A stretch of 21,715 nucleotides of DNA from a bacterium (GTDB lineage: Bacteria > Patescibacteriota > Minisyncoccia > Minisyncoccales > GWA2-38-27). Shown in pieces: positions 6,082-12,858 of this stretch. The DNA lies in the NCBI GenBank assembly GCA_029553225.1, contig JAKPCP010000002.1, forward strand, positions 1 through 21,715, written 5' to 3'. A program made the position numbers and the translations under genes. The notes beneath the pieces were generated by a model, which saw only the letters and a list, made by a program, of their open reading frames with translations, ran no database searches and was not told the DNA's origin. Within the stretch, counting starts at the first letter, position 1. Each line of letters starts with the position of its first letter.

Positions 6082-6774
6082 TTATTTTACAATTCTCCAT
6101 TCTATTTCATCTTTGTTTCCAGCAAATTCAAGCCAGTTTCCATCTTTATCAATAACATACCATTTTCTTTTTGTTTCTGACCAGATCATGGGATTATTTT
6201 TATAAAAAGGTTTTTTCACGATTTCTTTTGGTTTTAATCTATCAAGTTCTAACCATTTTTTAAAAACTGTTTCAATGGCATAATCTAAATTTCTTGAATT
6301 TGCCCATTCTGCCACTTTATCTATTGCTTCTTTTGCTTTTTCCAATGATCCAGAAAGTTCAAGTAATTGCTTTGCTGGTTTTGTAAATCTCGAATAGATT
6401 ATTTCTCTTTTTTTTGCGCTTTGCTTTAATTCAGAAAGAGAAATATTTTTTGTTTTAAAATAATGAGCAATAATTGCCCTAATAGCTGTTTTTTCTTTTA
6501 ATTCATTATAATATTTAATTTCTCCTTTTTTTAAATATTCTTCTATTTTTTTAGCAATGCTTTCTCCAACGCCTTCAATATTTTTAAGCCCCTTTAATCC
6601 TTTTTCTTTATAAATTTTTTCAATATCTTCTGTTAAATTTTCTATAGATTGAGCCGCTTTTTTATATGCTTTTGGTTTAAATGGCACGCTGTTTATTTCA
6701 AGCATTTCTTCTATTTCGTACAAGATTTTTGCAATTTTTTGATTAGTATTATCACCAGACATTTTATTTTTCAT
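6082..6774 (-). CDS. Helix-hairpin-helix protein: PolX-type N-terminal domain fused to an unknown C-terminal region
   Basis: A 230-residue protein counted from the Met at 6774. Residues 11-95 match the N-terminal 8-kDa/HhH domain of family X DNA polymerases, including the SVPFKPKAYKKAAQSIENL helix (29-47) and the hairpin GLKNIEGVGESIAKKIEEYL (62-81), which in PolX binds DNA 5' phosphates. No nucleotidyltransferase palm follows and there is no PHP domain. The rest is a helical region (97-185) and a Trp-rich tail with NPMIWSETKRKWYV (194-207) and GNWLEF (212-217); I recognise neither. It likely binds DNA; an enzymatic activity cannot be claimed. I chose 6774 because AGGA lies close upstream and the homologous region begins soon after; the frame is open to another ATG at 6813. 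It is the first gene of an operon with fmt and efp. Confidence 0.7.
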   Translation of the reverse strand: MKNKMSGDNTNQKIAKILYEIEEMLEINSVPFKPKAYKKAAQSIENLTEDIEKIYKEKGLKGLKNIEGVGESIAKKIEEYLKKGEIKYYNELKEKTAIRAIIAHYFKTKNISLSELKQSAKKREIIYSRFTKPAKQLLELSGSLEKAKEAIDKVAEWANSRNLDYAIETVFKKWLELDRLKPKEIVKKPFYKNNPMIWSETKRKWYVIDKDGNWLEFAGNKDEIEWRIVK

Positions 6775-6835
6775 TATTCCTTTAATTTTAAACATTTTTA
6801 TGATAAAATTCAATTAAAATTAAAAAATTTATTTT

Positions 6836-7408
6836 ATGAGAGAAAAACATCGAATTTTCATTGCAATAAATTTGCCAGAAAAAATAAAAGAAAAATTAAT
6901 CAGCTATCAAAGACAATGGCAAGAATTACCAGTAAAATGGACGAAAAAAGATAATCTTCATATTACTCTTTTTTTTCTTGGCCATGTGGATAATGATGAA
7001 GTTTTAAAAATTATAAATATTTTAAAAGAAGAGGTTTTAAAATTTGAGCCATTTTTTTTAAAATTAAAAAAAATATCTTATGTACCAACAAGAAACAATC
7101 CAAAAATGATTTGGGCGATAGGGGAGAATTCAGAAAAATTAATTGCTTTAAAAAATGATATTGAAAAGGCTTTAATAGAAAAGACAGATTTTTCACCAGA
7201 AAAAAGAAAATTTTCTTTTCATATAACTTTGGGAAGAATAAAACAATGGGAGTTTAGAAGAATAGAACCGGAGGAAGTGCCTGAGATTGATGAGGAAATA
7301 AATTTAAACTTTGAAGTAAAATCGATTGAACTTATGGAAAGCAAATTAAAAAGAAGTGGTCCTCAATATATTATGCTTGAAAGTTTTAAACTAGAAAAGA
7401 AAAATTAA
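6836..7408 (+). CDS. thpR: RNA 2',3'-cyclic phosphodiesterase (2H family, ThpR/LigT)
   Basis: A 190-residue member of the 2H phosphoesterase superfamily, which opens 2',3'-cyclic phosphates and can join tRNA half molecules in vitro. The two defining HxT motifs are present: NLHITLFFLG (His42, Thr44) and FSFHITLGR (His129, Thr131), at the spacing and length usual for the family (about 180 residues). The start RIFIAINLPE (6-15) is also typical. It is divergent from the helix-hairpin-helix gene and stands alone. A -10-like TATGAT (6808-6813) lies just upstream, without an SD. The cellular substrate of this family in bacteria is not firmly established; a role in tRNA end processing is the usual inference. 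Confidence 0.92.
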   Translation: MREKHRIFIAINLPEKIKEKLISYQRQWQELPVKWTKKDNLHITLFFLGHVDNDEVLKIINILKEEVLKFEPFFLKLKKISYVPTRNNPKMIWAIGENSEKLIALKNDIEKALIEKTDFSPEKRKFSFHITLGRIKQWEFRRIEPEEVPEIDEEINLNFEVKSIELMESKLKRSGPQYIMLESFKLEKKN

Positions 7409-7425
7409 AATATATAAAAGTTTTT

Positions 7426-7468
7426 AAAAATAAAAAGAGAGCAAAGATTTTAAAATTTCTTTGCTCTC
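7426..7468 (-). terminator. Intrinsic terminator of the aminotransferase gene
   Basis: A perfect 11-base stem (GAGAGCAAAGA at 7437-7447 with its complement at 7458-7468) and a 10-base loop. On the minus strand it is followed by a T-rich run (7436 down to 7426), so it ends transcription of the pheA-tyrA-aminotransferase strand, 16 bases after the TAG stop. In the plus direction the bases after the stem are not T-rich. Confidence 0.8.
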
Positions 7469-7484
7469 ACAACTTAAAAACAAA

Positions 7485-8642
7485 CTAACAAAGGATTTTT
7501 TCCATTCTATCTATTGCTTCTTGAATCTGATTTTTCGTGACAGAGGCAAAGGACAAGCGAATATAGTTATTATATTTTCCAAAAGCAGTGCCAGGAGTAA
7601 CAGCTATTCCTGCTTCTTTCAAGAGCCGATTAGATATTTCAATCGAATTTCCGTATTTAGAAACATCTGCAAAAATATAAAATGCTCCTTCTGGCTTAGG
7701 GTAAGAAATCCCTTTTTTATCTAGCCAGTTCATTAATTCTTTTCGTCTATCATCCAATTCGTTAATCATCTCTTCTATGTGAGATTGATCTCCTTGAAGA
7801 GCAGCAAGCGCTGCTTTTTGAGAAAGAGAGCATGGACAACCAACTCCCATTTCTAGATAAGTGGTTATTTTTTTAACTACTTCTTCTGGTCCTGTTAGAT
7901 ATCCGATTCTTAAACCTGTCATTCTATAAGTTTTAGAAAAGGATCTTATAGTGATTGTTTGATTCTCTCTTCCTTTTAAGGAAGCAAAACTCACATAATT
8001 TTTATTATCATATATTATTCGATGATAACATTCATCAACAATCACCCAAATATTAGGAGGAAATTCTTTAAATTCTTCCCAATCCCAAATTTTACCTGTG
8101 GGATTGTTTGGAGAATTTAAGATTATTGCTTTAGTATTTTCGGTGATTGCGCTTTTAAACATATAACTTTTTAACTGAAAATTATCTCTTTCTGTACAAA
8201 GCAATTGTGGATATCCTCCGTAACTTAAAACCATATCAACAAAAGATGGATAATAAGGAGATGGAACAATAACTTCTTCTCCCTCATTAATTAGCGCCCA
8301 TAAAACAGCATTAATTAAAATTTTTGAACCGCTGGAAACAATAGTATTTTCAATAGTTGCATTAATGCCGCTTTTTCGAAAATTTTCAGCGCATGCTTCT
8401 CTTAAAGATGAGATTCCTGCTGCATCTGTATATTTAGTGAAACCACTATCCAAACCATTTGTTATTGCTTTTTTGATATGATAAGGAAGTTCAAAATTTG
8501 GATCTCCAATCGCAAAAGAAATAATTTCTTTTTCCTTGCCAGCGGCAAGTTCTAAAATAGAAATATTATTTGCTTTTTTATTCACCTCGTGTATCAGAGA
8601 TGAACTTATTCTATCTGTTCTTTTAGCCATTCTTAATCTCAT
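7485..8642 (-). CDS. Class I/II PLP aminotransferase (aspartate/aromatic type)
   Basis: A 385-residue fold-type I aminotransferase. Landmarks: IGDPNFELP (45-53), NSPNNPTGK (176-184, Asn180), VDECYHRIIYD (202-212, Asp203 and Tyr206), the PLP lysine Lys237 in SFSKTYRMTGLRIGY, and Arg362 in YIRLSFA, which binds the substrate carboxylate. This is the pattern of the AspC-like subgroup that uses aspartate or aromatic substrates. Because pheA and tyrA lie just upstream on the same strand, it probably serves phenylalanine/tyrosine synthesis, either on phenylpyruvate and 4-hydroxyphenylpyruvate or on prephenate; sequence alone cannot decide. Unlike its neighbours it has a strong SD (AAAGGA, 7 bases before the ATG at 8642), and by eye a somewhat higher G+C. 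An 81-base gap separates it from tyrA, so it may have its own promoter. Confidence 0.92.
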   Translation of the reverse strand: MRLRMAKRTDRISSSLIHEVNKKANNISILELAAGKEKEIISFAIGDPNFELPYHIKKAITNGLDSGFTKYTDAAGISSLREACAENFRKSGINATIENTIVSSGSKILINAVLWALINEGEEVIVPSPYYPSFVDMVLSYGGYPQLLCTERDNFQLKSYMFKSAITENTKAIILNSPNNPTGKIWDWEEFKEFPPNIWVIVDECYHRIIYDNKNYVSFASLKGRENQTITIRSFSKTYRMTGLRIGYLTGPEEVVKKITTYLEMGVGCPCSLSQKAALAALQGDQSHIEEMINELDDRRKELMNWLDKKGISYPKPEGAFYIFADVSKYGNSIEISNRLLKEAGIAVTPGTAFGKYNNYIRLSFASVTKNQIQEAIDRMEKILC

Positions 8643-8654
8643 ATCTTAATCCTT
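8638..8654 (-). promoter_or_regulatory. Strong ribosome binding site and start of the aminotransferase gene
   Basis: On the minus strand the sequence AAGGATTAAGATATGAG contains an SD, a 7-base spacer and the ATG. It differs by one base in 17 from the start region of the ROK-like gene at 11559-11575. Most other genes in the window have no SD, so this site decides the start at 8642 over the in-frame ATG four codons later. Confidence 0.75.
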
Positions 8655-8723
8655 TCTTAGTTAGAGTTAAAATTATTTTAAAGAACAAAATATATTTATA
8701 ATCTATCACACTCTTTTAAAAAG

Positions 8724-9464
8724 TCAAATTTTGGTTTTAAGTTGATTATCGATTTCTTGAGCAGATTTTAGAAATTTTTTTCTCCAAAATTTAGCATATT
8801 TATTGTAGGTTTGCATATCTTTAAATAATTGTAAGCTGTCATTTTTAACATTTTTGTAAACCTCGCTTAATTTTTCATAACCTAATGTTTTTATTTTGAC
8901 ATTAGGAATTTCCATTTTTTCCATTGTTCTTCCAATAAAATGAACTAAACATAAAGAAAGAGCACTTTCTTTATCATGCTCTTTTGGGCTCATTTGAATA
9001 ATTTTTAATTCTAATTTTTTAAAAATATCTAAAACTTTTTTATAATTTTTCTTTTTAATTCTTAGTGGCCAAAAAACCATTTGTAGATTTTTTAAACCAT
9101 ATTTTCCGCTATCTGGCCCAAACATTGGATGAGAAGCAATAATTTCTATATCAATGGGAAGATATTTTTTCATTAATTTTGAAGGATATTCTTTAACAGA
9201 TAGGGTATCCATAATAATAGCTTCTTTTTTCACTTTATTTTTTATTTCTTTTAATAAATTATCTATTTCTGAAATAGGCACACACAAAATAATAAGGTCT
9301 TGTTGACAAACCTCATCTAAATTTTTAAAGGAAACTCCAATTTTTTTAGCGATTTTTGATTTATCTAATTTATCAGAAACAAGTATCTTTTCATTTGAGA
9401 TATTTTTTAAAGATTTTGCCAAAAAAGCGCCAAATCTGCCAAAACCAATAATGCCAATTGTCAT
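8724..9464 (-). CDS. tyrA: Prephenate/arogenate dehydrogenase (plant-like TyrA)
   Basis: A 246-residue NAD(P)-dependent dehydrogenase that oxidatively decarboxylates prephenate or arogenate on the way to tyrosine. Seen: the Rossmann motif GIIGFGRFG (4-12), DTLSVKEYP (86-94), the catalytic His112 in SHPMFGPDSGKYG, EHDKE (162-166) and His175 in CLVHFIGRT. The run from SHPMFGPDSG through EHDK to HFIGR is much closer in pattern to plant and cyanobacterial-type arogenate dehydrogenases than to E. coli or Bacillus prephenate dehydrogenases, suggesting arogenate as substrate. There is no chorismate mutase or ACT domain, so feedback by tyrosine is not evident. It overlaps pheA by 4 bases (ATGA), indicating coupled translation, and ends in TGA. 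Confidence 0.88.
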   Translation of the reverse strand: MTIGIIGFGRFGAFLAKSLKNISNEKILVSDKLDKSKIAKKIGVSFKNLDEVCQQDLIILCVPISEIDNLLKEIKNKVKKEAIIMDTLSVKEYPSKLMKKYLPIDIEIIASHPMFGPDSGKYGLKNLQMVFWPLRIKKKNYKKVLDIFKKLELKIIQMSPKEHDKESALSLCLVHFIGRTMEKMEIPNVKIKTLGYEKLSEVYKNVKNDSLQLFKDMQTYNKYAKFWRKKFLKSAQEIDNQLKTKI

Positions 9465-10072
9465 AATTTTTTAACTGCTAAAAATGTGGTAAAATTAAAT
9501 TTTAAATCTTGAATTTCTGGTTCTAAAATTTTTAAATTATACAACTTTGCGCAATTTATAGGAGCAATTATAGCCGTATCAGAAGATAGCTTTCCTAATG
9601 ATAAATCCTTTGCTGCCTCAGCTGTATCTGACCATTCAATTAATTCAACATTAGGCCATTTTCTTTTTAAGTACATTCGGCATTGCCTTAAAGCTTGAGG
9701 ATGGGAAGCGATTTTTTTAATATCTTTTTTTGAGATGTTTGGTTTTACTAAAAGATTTTGCCTAACATCAATTTCAAAAAAACGCTCAATTTTAAAATTA
9801 TGTTTTGACATTGCATTAACTGCTTCGTAAACAATGCCTCCGTTTGAGTTTTCAATTGGAAAAATTCCTAAATTAATTTTTCCTTTATCTAAATTTTTGA
9901 GCACGTTTTCTGCATTAATTAAATATTTAATTTTAAAATTTTCTATATTAAATTTTTGAGCATAAAAAATAGCTGCTTCTTCTGAAAAACTTCCTTTTCC
10001 GCCTGAAACGCCAATAATTATCTGCTTATTATTTTTCTTATCCTTTTTTTCTTTTATATTTTTGGTTTTCAT
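9461..10072 (-). CDS. pheA: Prephenate (or arogenate) dehydratase, catalytic domain only
   Basis: A 203-residue protein with a charged N-terminal tail (1-17) and then the periplasmic-binding-protein-like dehydratase domain. Visible motifs: GGKGSFSEEAA (24-34), PIENSNGGIVYEAV (72-85), ASHPQALRQC (122-131), DTAEAAKDL (149-157) and EIQDLKFNFTTF (186-197). The motif usually written TRF near the domain end reads TTF here (Thr195, Thr196, Phe197): the threonine is kept, the arginine lost. The protein stops right after this domain, so the ACT regulatory domain that normally gives phenylalanine feedback is absent, as is chorismate mutase. It is the first gene of the pheA-tyrA pair and is divergent from murC. 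The product is phenylpyruvate or, if the arogenate route is used, phenylalanine. Confidence 0.85.
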   Translation of the reverse strand: MKTKNIKEKKDKKNNKQIIIGVSGGKGSFSEEAAIFYAQKFNIENFKIKYLINAENVLKNLDKGKINLGIFPIENSNGGIVYEAVNAMSKHNFKIERFFEIDVRQNLLVKPNISKKDIKKIASHPQALRQCRMYLKRKWPNVELIEWSDTAEAAKDLSLGKLSSDTAIIAPINCAKLYNLKILEPEIQDLKFNFTTFLAVKKL

Positions 10073-10103
10073 ATATTATATGATTATTATGTTATGTTAA
10101 TTT

Positions 10104-10113
10104 ATTATATAAT
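10104..10113. promoter_or_regulatory. Symmetric divergent -10 box between pheA and murC
   Basis: The palindrome ATTATATAAT holds TATAAT on both strands: 10108-10113 for murC and, on the minus strand, 10109 down to 10104 for pheA. Either would leave a leader of about 25 bases to the chosen starts (10145 and 10072). No good -35 is visible on either side, and such A+T-rich sequence easily yields TATAAT by chance. Confidence 0.3.
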
Positions 10114-10144
10114 AAAACAAAGATTTAAAATAATCAAAAAATTT

Positions 10145-11479
10145 ATGAAAAAACATATTCATTTTATAGGCATAGGGGGAATTGGTGTTTCGGCTTTAGC
10201 GCAATATTATTTATCTTTGGGTTTTAAGGTTTCTGGTTCTGATTTAAATTCTTCAGAAATTACTGAATTATTAAAAAAGAAAGGAGCAGAAATTTTTATA
10301 GGCCCTCATTTTGAAAAAAATATTAAAGAACCTATTGATATGGTAATTTATAGTCCAGCTGTAAAAAAAAATAATCCAGAATTAAAAAAAGCAAAAGAGA
10401 TTCAGAGAAGAAATTCTCATTTAAAAATATTAAGCTATCCGCAAGCATTAGGGGAATTAACAAAAAAATATTTTACAATTGCTATTTCTGGCACCCATGG
10501 AAAAAGCACAACAACAGCAATGACTTCTTTAATTTTAGAAAAAGCAGGATTTGATCCCACAGTTATTATTGGCACTAAATTAAAAGAATTTGATAATTCT
10601 AATTTTCGTTTAGGAAAAAGCAAGTATTTAATAATTGAAGCAGATGAATGGCAAGCATCTTTTTTAAACTATTGGCCTCAAATTATAGTTATTACAAATA
10701 TTGAAAAAGAGCATTTAGATTATTATAAAAATTTAAAACAGATACTTGAAACATATAAAAAATATATAAAACATTTACCTAAAAATGGATTTTTAATCAT
10801 TAATAAAGATGATAAAAATATTAAAAAGATAATTTCAGAATTTAAAGATTATATTTTTTTTATTAAAGAAGTTTCAATAAAGGATAAAGAAGCAGAGAAA
10901 ATAGAAGAAATATTAAAAGTGCCGGGAAAGCATAATGTTTTTAATGCTTTATGCGCTTTATCTGTCGCAAGAATTTTAAATATTTCTGATGAAATTTCGT
11001 TTAAGGCTTTATCAAAATACAAAGGAGCGTGGCGAAGGTTTGAAGAGAAAAAAATAAAAATAAATAAAAAAAATATTAATGTAATTTTTGATTACGCTCA
11101 TCATCCAACAGAAATAAATGCAACTTTAAAGGCTACGAGAGAAAAGTTTAAAAATAAAAGAATTGTTTGTATTTTTCAACCGCACCAATACCAAAGAACT
11201 TATTATTTATTTAATGATTTTGTAAAAGTTTTTAAAGAAGCAAAAATTGATAAAATCATAATTACTGATATTTATGATGTGGCGGGGAGAGAAAAAATTA
11301 ATATAAAAGAAAAAATAAATTCAGAAAAATTAGTAAAAAAAATAAATAAAAAAACAGTGATTTATCTGCCAAAAAATAAAATTTTAAATTATTTAGAAAA
11401 AAATTTAAATAAAAATGATATTTTAATAATTATGGGCGCAGGAGATATTTATCAGTTTTTCAATAAATCTATTTTATAA
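10145..11479 (+). CDS. murC: UDP-N-acetylmuramate--L-alanine ligase
   Basis: A 444-residue cytoplasmic Mur ligase adding the first amino acid to UDP-MurNAc. From the chosen Met: the nucleotide-binding IHFIGIGGIGVSALA (5-19), SGSDLN (30-35), the ATP P-loop SGTHGKSTTT (115-124), the EADEW segment in the central domain, then WRRFE, YAHHPTEI and FQPHQYQRT in the C-terminal domain, all characteristic of MurC rather than MurD/E/F. The frame is open 17 codons further upstream to 10094, but those residues are unlike MurC and lie over the promoter region, so I start at 10145. It is divergent from pheA and is separate from the aspS-ftsW operon that carries the other peptidoglycan genes. No terminator is apparent after it. 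Confidence 0.95.
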   Translation: MKKHIHFIGIGGIGVSALAQYYLSLGFKVSGSDLNSSEITELLKKKGAEIFIGPHFEKNIKEPIDMVIYSPAVKKNNPELKKAKEIQRRNSHLKILSYPQALGELTKKYFTIAISGTHGKSTTTAMTSLILEKAGFDPTVIIGTKLKEFDNSNFRLGKSKYLIIEADEWQASFLNYWPQIIVITNIEKEHLDYYKNLKQILETYKKYIKHLPKNGFLIINKDDKNIKKIISEFKDYIFFIKEVSIKDKEAEKIEEILKVPGKHNVFNALCALSVARILNISDEISFKALSKYKGAWRRFEEKKIKINKKNINVIFDYAHHPTEINATLKATREKFKNKRIVCIFQPHQYQRTYYLFNDFVKVFKEAKIDKIIITDIYDVAGREKINIKEKINSEKLVKKINKKTVIYLPKNKILNYLEKNLNKNDILIIMGAGDIYQFFNKSIL

Positions 11480-11486
11480 TTATCTC

Positions 11487-11515
11487 TTTACCTTTTTAAG
11501 AATTTATGGTATTAT
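11487..11515 (+). promoter_or_regulatory. Promoter of the ROK-like gene
   Basis: TTTACC (11487-11492), a 17-base spacer, and TATTAT (11510-11515) preceded by TGG, an extended -10. It predicts a transcript start near 11522 and a leader of about 50 bases containing the SD. Confidence 0.5.
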
Positions 11516-11558
11516 TTTTTTATTGATTTTTATAGCACTTTAACAATTTAACCAAAAG

Positions 11559-11575
11559 AAGGAGTAAGATATGAG
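11559..11575 (+). promoter_or_regulatory. Strong ribosome binding site and start of the ROK-like gene
   Basis: AAGGAGTAAGATATGAG contains a full SD (AAGGAG), a 6-base spacer and the ATG at 11571. It matches the start region of the aminotransferase gene (minus strand, 8654-8638) in 16 of 17 bases. Confidence 0.75.
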
Positions 11576-12503
11576 CCCATTGATAATTAAAAAAGAAGAA
11601 ACAGCAAGAAGAATAAGAGTTGTTATTTTAAAAATAGGAAGAATGGAAAAGGTAGATATTTTAGGTTTAAGAGTAAAAAATATAGTTAATGAAAGTATTT
11701 TCTTAAACTGTTATAAAAATACTTTTGTTAACAAAATTATTGATTTTACTTTGAGTGATTTAAGTATTCATAAACCAACAGCAATAGTTTATGTTGTTTC
11801 TGGATTGGAAAAAAGAGGAAATTTATTAAAATCTCCTTTATTTCCTTTATTAAAAGGTGTAGATTTAGTAGAATTAACTGCTAAAATAAGCAAAATAAAA
11901 ACTTTTGCTTTAAACGAATTAGATTGCGCTGCGAGAGGAATTTCAGTTTCCTCTCCTAAAGAAGATTTTTTTACCCTTGTAAATTGGGACGATTATTTTT
12001 CTTTTAAAAATTATGAAAAAGGAAGAATTGTAAATTTTAAAGAAGGCGGTCATATAAAATTTGATTTTTCTTTTTTTGCTCCTTTATGCGAGTGTGGAGA
12101 AAGAGGATGTATTAACGCAATCATTCAGGGTCAAAACATTGAAAGAAGGATTATTGAAGAAGCTAAAACTATTGGTATTAAAATACCAATCCATAAAAGT
12201 CCTATTGATTTTTTATTAAGTGAATACGAAAAATCGGATAATTGGGCTATTGGTTTTTTAAACTCAATAGGTATTATATTGGGAGATTTTTTAGGGAATA
12301 TAGAAAAAGTGTTTTTTTCTCCATTAATTATATGGAGAGGAAATTTAGCTAAAAAATTTTTGCATATAATTGAATGTTTGCTTAAAGATAAAATTAATGA
12401 AGAAGTCAATTTTAAATTTACTCCATTTGATAATGATCATGATACAATTATAGGAGTAAATAGCCTTTTTGATTCTAAGGGTAATCCTATTCAAGAAATT
12501 TAA
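11571..12503 (+). CDS. Degenerate ROK-family (sugar kinase-like) protein
   Basis: A 310-residue protein recognisable as ROK family from the zinc-site pattern: GGHIKF followed by CECGERGCINAIIQG, equivalent to the GH...CxCGxxGCxE signature. It also has a weak YVVSGLEKRGNLLKSP segment similar to the G(V/I)PG...G region. Key kinase features are missing: the N-terminal DxGGT phosphate loop is replaced by RIRVVILKIGRMEK, and where ROK kinases have NDANAA with the catalytic Asp, this protein reads NELDCAA, so the base would be Glu at best. It may bind a sugar or nucleotide without phosphorylating it, or act as a regulator, but there is no N-terminal helix-turn-helix. The gene is an independent unit with its own promoter, SD and terminator, unlike the surrounding operons. 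Confidence 0.65.
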   Translation: MSPLIIKKEETARRIRVVILKIGRMEKVDILGLRVKNIVNESIFLNCYKNTFVNKIIDFTLSDLSIHKPTAIVYVVSGLEKRGNLLKSPLFPLLKGVDLVELTAKISKIKTFALNELDCAARGISVSSPKEDFFTLVNWDDYFSFKNYEKGRIVNFKEGGHIKFDFSFFAPLCECGERGCINAIIQGQNIERRIIEEAKTIGIKIPIHKSPIDFLLSEYEKSDNWAIGFLNSIGIILGDFLGNIEKVFFSPLIIWRGNLAKKFLHIIECLLKDKINEEVNFKFTPFDNDHDTIIGVNSLFDSKGNPIQEI

Positions 12504-12509
12504 TTTTAT

Positions 12510-12538
12510 AGCTCCATCAATTTTGATGGAGCTTTTTT
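12510..12538 (+). terminator. Intrinsic terminator of the ROK-like gene
   Basis: A G+C-containing stem (AGCTCCATC at 12510-12518, pairing with 12525-12533, closed further by A-T pairs) followed by a run of six T. It lies 6 bases after the stop codon. Confidence 0.88.
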
Positions 12539-12555
12539 AATGAAAATTTTAAAAT

Positions 12556-12584
12556 TTGACAAAAAACAAGAAAAATAAGAAAAT
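12556..12584 (+). promoter_or_regulatory. Possible promoter of the small membrane peptide gene
   Basis: A perfect TTGACA at 12556-12561, then a 17-base spacer and GAAAAT at 12579-12584, a weak -10. It lies between the upstream terminator and the 39-codon gene. The rest of 12539-12633 shows nothing else I can name. Confidence 0.3.
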
Positions 12585-12633
12585 AAAATAAAAGTCGGTT
12601 TTAAAATTAAATTATAAATTAATTTTTAAAATT

Positions 12634-12753
12634 ATGTTATCTTCTTTTTTATGGGTATTGGCGATAGTTATCCTTGTCGGTATAGTTTATTTATTAACAA
12701 GAGAGAAAAAAAATAAGTCAGAGCCTCCAAAAGAACCGCCAGCTAATGAATAA
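12634..12753 (+). CDS. Small single-helix membrane peptide (39 residues)
   Basis: The frame begins ATG at 12634 and ends TAA at 12751-12753. The product has one hydrophobic helix (SFLWVLAIVILVGIVYLL, 4-21), then a basic cluster (TREKKNK) and a Pro/Glu-rich tail (SEPPKEPPANE). The positive residues after the helix predict N-out, C-in topology with a short cytoplasmic tail. No SD is present; the leader is A+T-rich like most genes here. It stands alone between two strong intrinsic terminators with a candidate promoter in front, which supports a real transcription unit. The family is not recognised; a small membrane regulator or partner of a cell-envelope protein is possible but unsupported. Confidence 0.6.
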   Translation: MLSSFLWVLAIVILVGIVYLLTREKKNKSEPPKEPPANE

Positions 12754-12761
12754 AATATTTT

Positions 12762-12797
12762 AAAATCTTGTCCCGTTAATACGGGACAAGATTTTTT
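12762..12797 (+). terminator. Intrinsic terminator of the small peptide gene
   Basis: A perfect 15-base stem (12762-12776 with 12781-12795) whose core is CTTGTCCCGT, a TAAT tetraloop, and a run of six T at 12792-12797. It starts 9 bases after the stop and separates the peptide gene from the aspS operon. Confidence 0.92.
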
Positions 12798-12801
12798 ATA
12801 C

Positions 12802-12830
12802 TTGTATTATATTAAAACCTTTATTATAAT
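12802..12830 (+). promoter_or_regulatory. Promoter of the aspS-ftsW operon
   Basis: TTGTAT (12802-12807), a 17-base spacer and a perfect TATAAT (12825-12830), lying just after the preceding terminator. The predicted transcript start near 12837 gives a leader of about 22 bases without an SD. Confidence 0.55.
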
Positions 12831-12858
12831 TTAGTTATAATTAAATAATTTTTAAAAA

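Noticed and set aside
6082..6774. DNA polymerase X
   Set aside because: Only the N-terminal HhH domain is present; the nucleotidyltransferase domain is absent.
7461..7724. Plus-strand open frame of 87 codons
   Set aside because: It overlaps the aminotransferase terminator and coding region on the opposite strand and shows no domain.
8724..10072. UGA recoding to Gly or Trp
   Set aside because: TGA ends pheA and tyrA exactly at the family's expected length and in a 4-base overlap; Trp residues use TGG.
11571..12503. Glucokinase or other active ROK kinase
   Set aside because: The phosphate loop and catalytic Asp motif are missing; only the zinc motif and overall pattern remain.
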